Shown here piece after piece: positions 59,101 through 64,000 of a DNA stretch of 64,000 nucleotides. Position 1 is the stretch's first letter, and each line of letters starts with the position of its first letter. Made by a program: the position numbers and the translations under genes. Below the pieces are notes generated by a model that saw only the letters and a list, made by a program, of their open reading frames with translations, did no database searches and was not told where the DNA came from. The stretch lies in the NCBI RefSeq assembly GCF_004027225.2, contig NC_044277.2, positions 28,844,995 to 28,908,994 on the forward strand, written 5' to 3'. The DNA is from Strigops habroptila (lineage: Eukaryota; Chordata; Aves; Psittaciformes; Psittacidae).

Positions 59101-62100
59101 CCCAGAGACCAATTTATTCCTGGATTCTTTTAATCTATTGTATTCTTAATCTTCAAGCAGCGTAAAGATCATGAGGAATGTGCTTTACTTTCATGTGCTT
59201 ACAATTTTCTTCGTGTGAATACAAACATTGTAGTTACATGGGTACTTTACAGTGCAAAATATTCTTTGTATACAAGTGAAAAAGAGACAGAAGGCTGATA
59301 GTGGAAAACATGGTTCAGTTAGCTGGACATACATATTATAAATTGATACACCATAGAAAAGGTTGGCCAGTCTTAAAGCTTATGTGTGTTTTCTAAACAG
59401 TGAAGACTGTCATAAGTATTTAAACTAATGGGAAGGTGAAAAGCAAAAAGCATTAACTTTTTAAGTTCTAATGTTCTGCCTTGTTTTGCAATAGTAATCC
59501 AGTGCAACAAAACAAAACACAAGAAAAAATTAAGTCATTCTCTGAGAATCCTCAGAATTCTTAAACAGCACTTCACAGAAGACTAGTTTTAACCACACTG
59601 GAATTTCTGGGAGCTGGGCACCTGGATCACTTTGGGTACCAAAGTACAGGAGCTTTCAATTTGTACCTTAAGAGGCGACCAACAGCTTGAGAGGCGACCA
59701 ACAGCTTAAGAGGTGACCATATAAAATGCATTTTTTCATAAATATCACCCAAGGAATAAATTTATGTGTGTAATAGATACAGAAATGCGTGTTTGTTTTG
59801 GGACAGGCATACCTTTCTGTTTTGTTCTGCTTTCTAGTGATCCTCTCCAGCTTGTCTGAAAATGGGTTTTGCTACTACAAAGTAGCTCCCACTGGTAAGT
59901 TCCTTCCTTAATCAGTATTGTTGCTGAGTTTGCTTTCATTGAGAATACTTATACTATGATTATACCAAATACTTCACCACAAGAAACCCAAATTGTGTGT
60001 TTAGAAATCCTTTCTAGAGATTAGCTATATAATTGATCCAGCCTAATATCACTGACCTCTGCTTTTCTGAGTCCTAGAAAGACTGCTTCAGAATCTGTAG
60101 ACCAGGGAGCCAAAATTTCCTTATATGTAGCATACTTTTGTACAAGCTGAGTAGAAGCTTATCTCTGGAGTACCTTTAAATGCACTAAAAAATATCAAAA
60201 ATACCAGATGTGGGCTGGGGCAGAGAACCCAGCCCAGAGTGAGTACACAGTAGCTGGATGAGCATGTTCTCATTAGTTTTAAATCCATCTTCTAATTGAT
60301 GACATCTGCTTCTGCTACAACATGGCAGCAGCCAAACCAAGCAACACAAGAAGAGGCAAATATGAGGAGTATAGGGAAAAGGAAATCTGAGATTGTATCT
60401 GTTGATTTTTCTCTAAATATGGAAATTCTTATACAATAGACCATCAAATGTAATTTCCTATGTTTTAGAGGACAAGCCGTACATTTTTTAAAATAGTTCA
60501 AAAGGTTTACAAACTTGTGATCAGGGTGTGGAAGTGGAAGGAGGGGGCCAGAGGTGCTCTAGAGAAAAAGAATGGAGTACAGGATATCCCCCTCCCAACC
60601 CTTTAAAAAAAATCTCTTAGTTCAAGAGACTTCTGTGTATCAGTACTAGATGATGGTCTGTTAACTTGACAGGACTGGTCCACTGTGGATTGATGACAGG
60701 GATATCTTTATATGGCAAAAGTAAAGGAGAGCTGCAATTTTGTGCCGGGACAACAGAGAAATCATTTGCTAGCTCCACATGCAGGAGAAGGCATTTGGTA
60801 TCAGAGCTGCAGCACTTTCCTCGTACCATTCTGCACCACGTGCTGCAAACAGGAGGAGCCAGCTGTATCACAATAGTGCTCTGCCCTTTGTTCTTTTTCT
60901 TCTCTGCTTGAAAATCCAGATGTGCCCCGGTCTGCCCCATTGCAACCTTGCCTCTGTCTCACAGAGCAGAGCTCCAACTTCACCTTCCCTCTGAGGGCCA
61001 CAGCCTTGACCCTTTATTTACCAGGAGTGAATATAGCTAGTGCTGACTCATTTATTTTGTTATCTTGTTTCCAAACACTTTTATCAAGTGAATTCAGAAA
61101 TCTGCCCTTACTCTTTCCACTCTTGAGATTCTGCCAGACTCTGCCTCACAGTTGCAAAACTCTGAAGAATCCACTGGGCAGTTTTAGGTCTGTGCTAGGT
61201 CAAAGAAGAAACAAAAAAGATTTCCAAAGAACTAGGACAACCTTTCTCCCAGTACTTAAAGTACTTGAAGTGCTATTCTTTTTCCTTGACTGGTAATACA
61301 TGTTAAGTATGTGGTAATACACTTGTACAGCCTATTCTTGCGTAATGTCACTAGGACATTACAGTACTGAGAAAATCAGTGCAACTTTATAGCAAATGGT
61401 GTCAATTAATAAGCTAAGAGGTGTCTGCGGCAGGTGAACAGATTCCTTCAAAAAACAGTCTTGGGAGACTTGGCTGGGCCACATGCATCCCAGTGCTCAG
61501 CTTTGGAAATGCATTTGTCTCAAACAACTTTTCTGGGTGAACCTGAAATCCCTGAATGAGGAGCAGTCTGAAAGGTAGAGGCTTTTTTATGCAGGCAGGC
61601 TCACAGTCCTTCTCAGAAGATGAGTGATCAAAGCTGGCAGCTTGAATAATCAGCAGCAGTGATTTTTTGTTTCCTCCCAGATTTCAGGCTCATACAGCCT
61701 TGTCCATCACTAAGAAAGATGAAACAACCAACCAAAACACATATATATCTGTATAGGTGGAACACAGTGATTTTGGCTGAACTGCAGAAGGGATCCTGAG
61801 CCTGAAAATTTACCTGATTTTTCCACCTGTATCATCTACTTTAAGAAAGACTTAACAAAGCTTTCAGTGCAAACCCTGCTTCCTTATATCCATATAGCAC
61901 AACAGCTGTGGAAATGCTCTCACCGTTCAGTGGACCTGTTCTTGTGAAACAGCAGAAAGTTTTGGACAGGGACCAGTAGGGACAGGAAGCCCTTCCTCTT
62001 TATTATGGTAGCTAAAGCTGTCTGTTTTGATAGTAAATTTTAGACAAATGACAAGCTATCTAGACAGGCAGGAAGAGAAGAAAGAGAAGATGGCCAATTA

Positions 62101-62548
62101 TTCTTTAAAATTTCAATAAGCTTTCTTTTCTTTATTTACAGGAAGGTGGGATTGAGGAAATATACAAGAAGATAAACAAAACACAGGGCCTGAGAGTCAC
62201 TTGGATGTCTTTATGATCAGTTGCCCTCAGAAATAAGAACTCACCTGGATTTGAACAGACCATTACTCTGGCCTCAGCACCCTTGTGCTGATTTGCAGAA
62301 GGTGCAAATCCAACACCTGACACAAAGGGAAAGGCAACAAAGGGTGAGATTTCCCTGCTGTCAGGCTCCTCTCATTTACTGTAACTTCAAAGTTACAGCA
62401 AGCACTCTGAAGATGGCTGGGAAGGTTTTTCAGGCAGGAAGTTCTGAGTAAGATCGATGTAGAGTGAGATCAGTATATTTGAATTTAAAAGCAGTGGTGC
62501 AGCATACCTGCAGGTAAGGAGAAAAGTGTATCAGAGAAGGAACGCTGG
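56166..62548. other. non-coding stretch
   Basis: No gene is recognised in 6.4 kb. It contains a 19-bp tandem triplicate (59669-59719). I looked for FABP5 exons and saw none. Confidence 0.45.
59669..59719. repeat. 19-bp tandem repeat, 2.7 copies
   Basis: Units beginning taagaggcgacc, tgagaggcgacc and taagaggtgacc start at 59669, 59688 and 59707. Only single-base differences separate them. Confidence 0.92.
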
Positions 62549-62622
62549 AATCATAGAATCATAGAATAGTAAGGGTTGGAAAAGACCTTAAGATCATCTA
62601 GTTTCAACCCCCCTGCCATGCG
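62549..62622 (-). repeat. CR1 LINE fragment (very short)
   Basis: About 75 bp of reverse-oriented CR1 3' end: aatcatagaatcatagaat, aagggttggaaaagacc, and agtttcaacccccctgcc. Confidence 0.88.
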
Positions 62623-64000
62623 GATAAGGGTCAATTTATACACAAGGGCTTCCATCACAGATGCTTATAACCCTTTCGGAGTTTTTTGGAGTGGCTTCAC
62701 AGCACTCACCAGTCTAAAGGAAAGAATAGAGCAAACTCCTGATGATGCACATTTTATGCACCAGGTAATCTTGAGTGAAAGTGATACTGGTGTCTGTCAC
62801 CAGTTATTCTGGTAATGGCCTACTCTTAGTTCTTGGAGACTCACAGAAACCACTTTCACTCTCAGCTTACACAGTGATATCGTAGACAAGTAGGAATAGT
62901 AATAAGCAGTTAGTCCACCCCTTCCTGTGACACCTTTCATGATCTGTTCTTAAGCCTCTCTAAGGAGAAGGCTTCCACACCACTAAGTTCCTATCTCAGT
63001 GAGAATAATCAGGATCATACAATTTTATAGCTGTAAGAGAAAATATTTATCATGAGAAATGATTTGGCAGAAACATTTAACCTCATCCTGAAATGTGGAA
63101 CGAGAAAAACTCATTGTTGGAGACAGCTCAGTTACACCTGATGGATAATAGGCCTTGGAAAAATTTATGGGGAAAAAAAAAAAAAAAGAAGGGCATGAAG
63201 CAATTTTACCTGAAAGAGGATGCAGTCCTTAAAGAGAAAATATTATTTTCACAATAATGTCTTTCAAACTTTTTTAATTTTATTTTATTTTTTTTTATTT
63301 TTTTTTTTTTTTTTAGTTATTAATTGAAAACAGCTCACCCTGTCAACAGATAAGCAACTCATCAGTGCAATACACGACAGTTGCATTTCACGGACACTGA
63401 GTTAGTCCTGGAGGGAGGTAAAACATTAGTGTGAGAGAATTTCTGAAGATTGGATGTTGGACTATATTGAATTCCTATTCAGTAGAGAAAATGATTGGCC
63501 AAGGTGGGAAACACATATCTGGGTTTTAAGAGAATAGCCTGGATAAAAATAAAAAGAAGAGACCAGGAGCAGGCCTAAGGGATGGAGAGTACACTTCAGG
63601 ATCCTCTTTTAAGAAGGAAACTAAGAAAAAGCCAAAAAGACATAGGCAAGGAACAGAGATACAGAAATGCCGTACAAAGAGCCTTGACAAAGAGAAGTCA
63701 TGGAGCCTGAAGAAGAGCACATCTCTGTGGGATGCTATGAACCACAAAAGCAAGGAAGAAAAATTCCAACCAAGTAAAAACATCTCAGAGATGGGACAAT
63801 GTAGAAAGTCTAGAGGGACAGAGAGGAGCCTGGTGGAGCAAATGGAGCAAATTTTAGCTGCTTACTTCAGATCCTCCAGGCCTACAGTAGAACCAATGGT
63901 CACATTCTCCAAAAAGGCATGAAAGAAGGAGGAAACTTGTGGTTGGAGACCAAGGAGCAAACCAGGACATGAGGCAGGGACTGGAAGAACCAGTGATTAG
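62623..64000. other. non-coding right flank
   Basis: No gene is recognised. A 15-base A run (63173-63187) and a T-rich tract (about 63268-63316) lie 80 bp apart. The last 500 bases are purine-rich on the + strand and give short open frames only. Confidence 0.45.
63268..63316. repeat. T-rich low-complexity tract
   Basis: About 50 bases of T runs broken by single A or AA, ending in a 16-18 base T run. No attached SINE or LINE body is visible. Confidence 0.85.

Noticed and set aside
1-64000. CRISPR arrays, tRNA or rRNA genes, bacterial-type systems
   Set aside because: No regularly spaced repeats, cloverleaf genes or prokaryotic operon structure; the window is vertebrate nuclear DNA.

Overview
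The window looks like nuclear DNA from a bird. At least nine CR1 LINE fragments are present, most with the avian CR1 3' end signature (repeats of the type catagaat followed by a ggttggaa block). There are also two pieces of an avian-type endogenous retroviral LTR, and compact spliced genes separated by long non-coding stretches. From memory of chicken-type sequences I would favour a non-galliform bird, but no species can be named from the window alone.

The genic core is part of the fatty-acid-binding protein (FABP) cluster. Two complete four-exon genes lie head to tail on the + strand: FABP4 (adipocyte FABP, CDS 20834-23636) and PMP2/FABP8 (myelin P2, CDS 29338-33120). Each has exons of 73, 173, 102 and 51 coding nt in the family's standard intron phases and encodes 132 residues. 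Each has a TTTAAA-type box about 90-110 bp before the ATG and an AATAAA downstream of the stop.

The main find is a decayed third FABP gene on the same strand, about 15 kb upstream of FABP4. Its exon 2 (6053-6224) is unmistakable but has a one-base deletion and has lost its acceptor AG. Candidate remnants of exon 1 (about 5268-5331) and exon 3 (about 6328-6420) lie where they should. Residue pattern and position match FABP12, which in mammals lies just upstream of FABP4 in the same orientation. I see no trace of FABP9 between FABP4 and PMP2.

Layout: 1-5 kb, non-coding with an LTR fragment (+); 5.1-6.9 kb, FABP12 relic between two CR1 pieces; 8.0-9.05 kb, opposite-strand LTR fragment; 9-20.7 kb, non-coding with a CR1, a CpG-dense block carrying a hairpin (14.2-14.45 kb) and an old + strand CR1; 20.7-23.8 kb, FABP4; 23.8-29.2 kb, spacer with an old CR1; 29.2-33.3 kb, PMP2; 33.3-64 kb, about 30 kb with CR1/LINE fragments, simple repeats and short tandem duplications but no recognisable gene. 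FABP5, next in the mammalian order, was not found and probably lies beyond the right edge.
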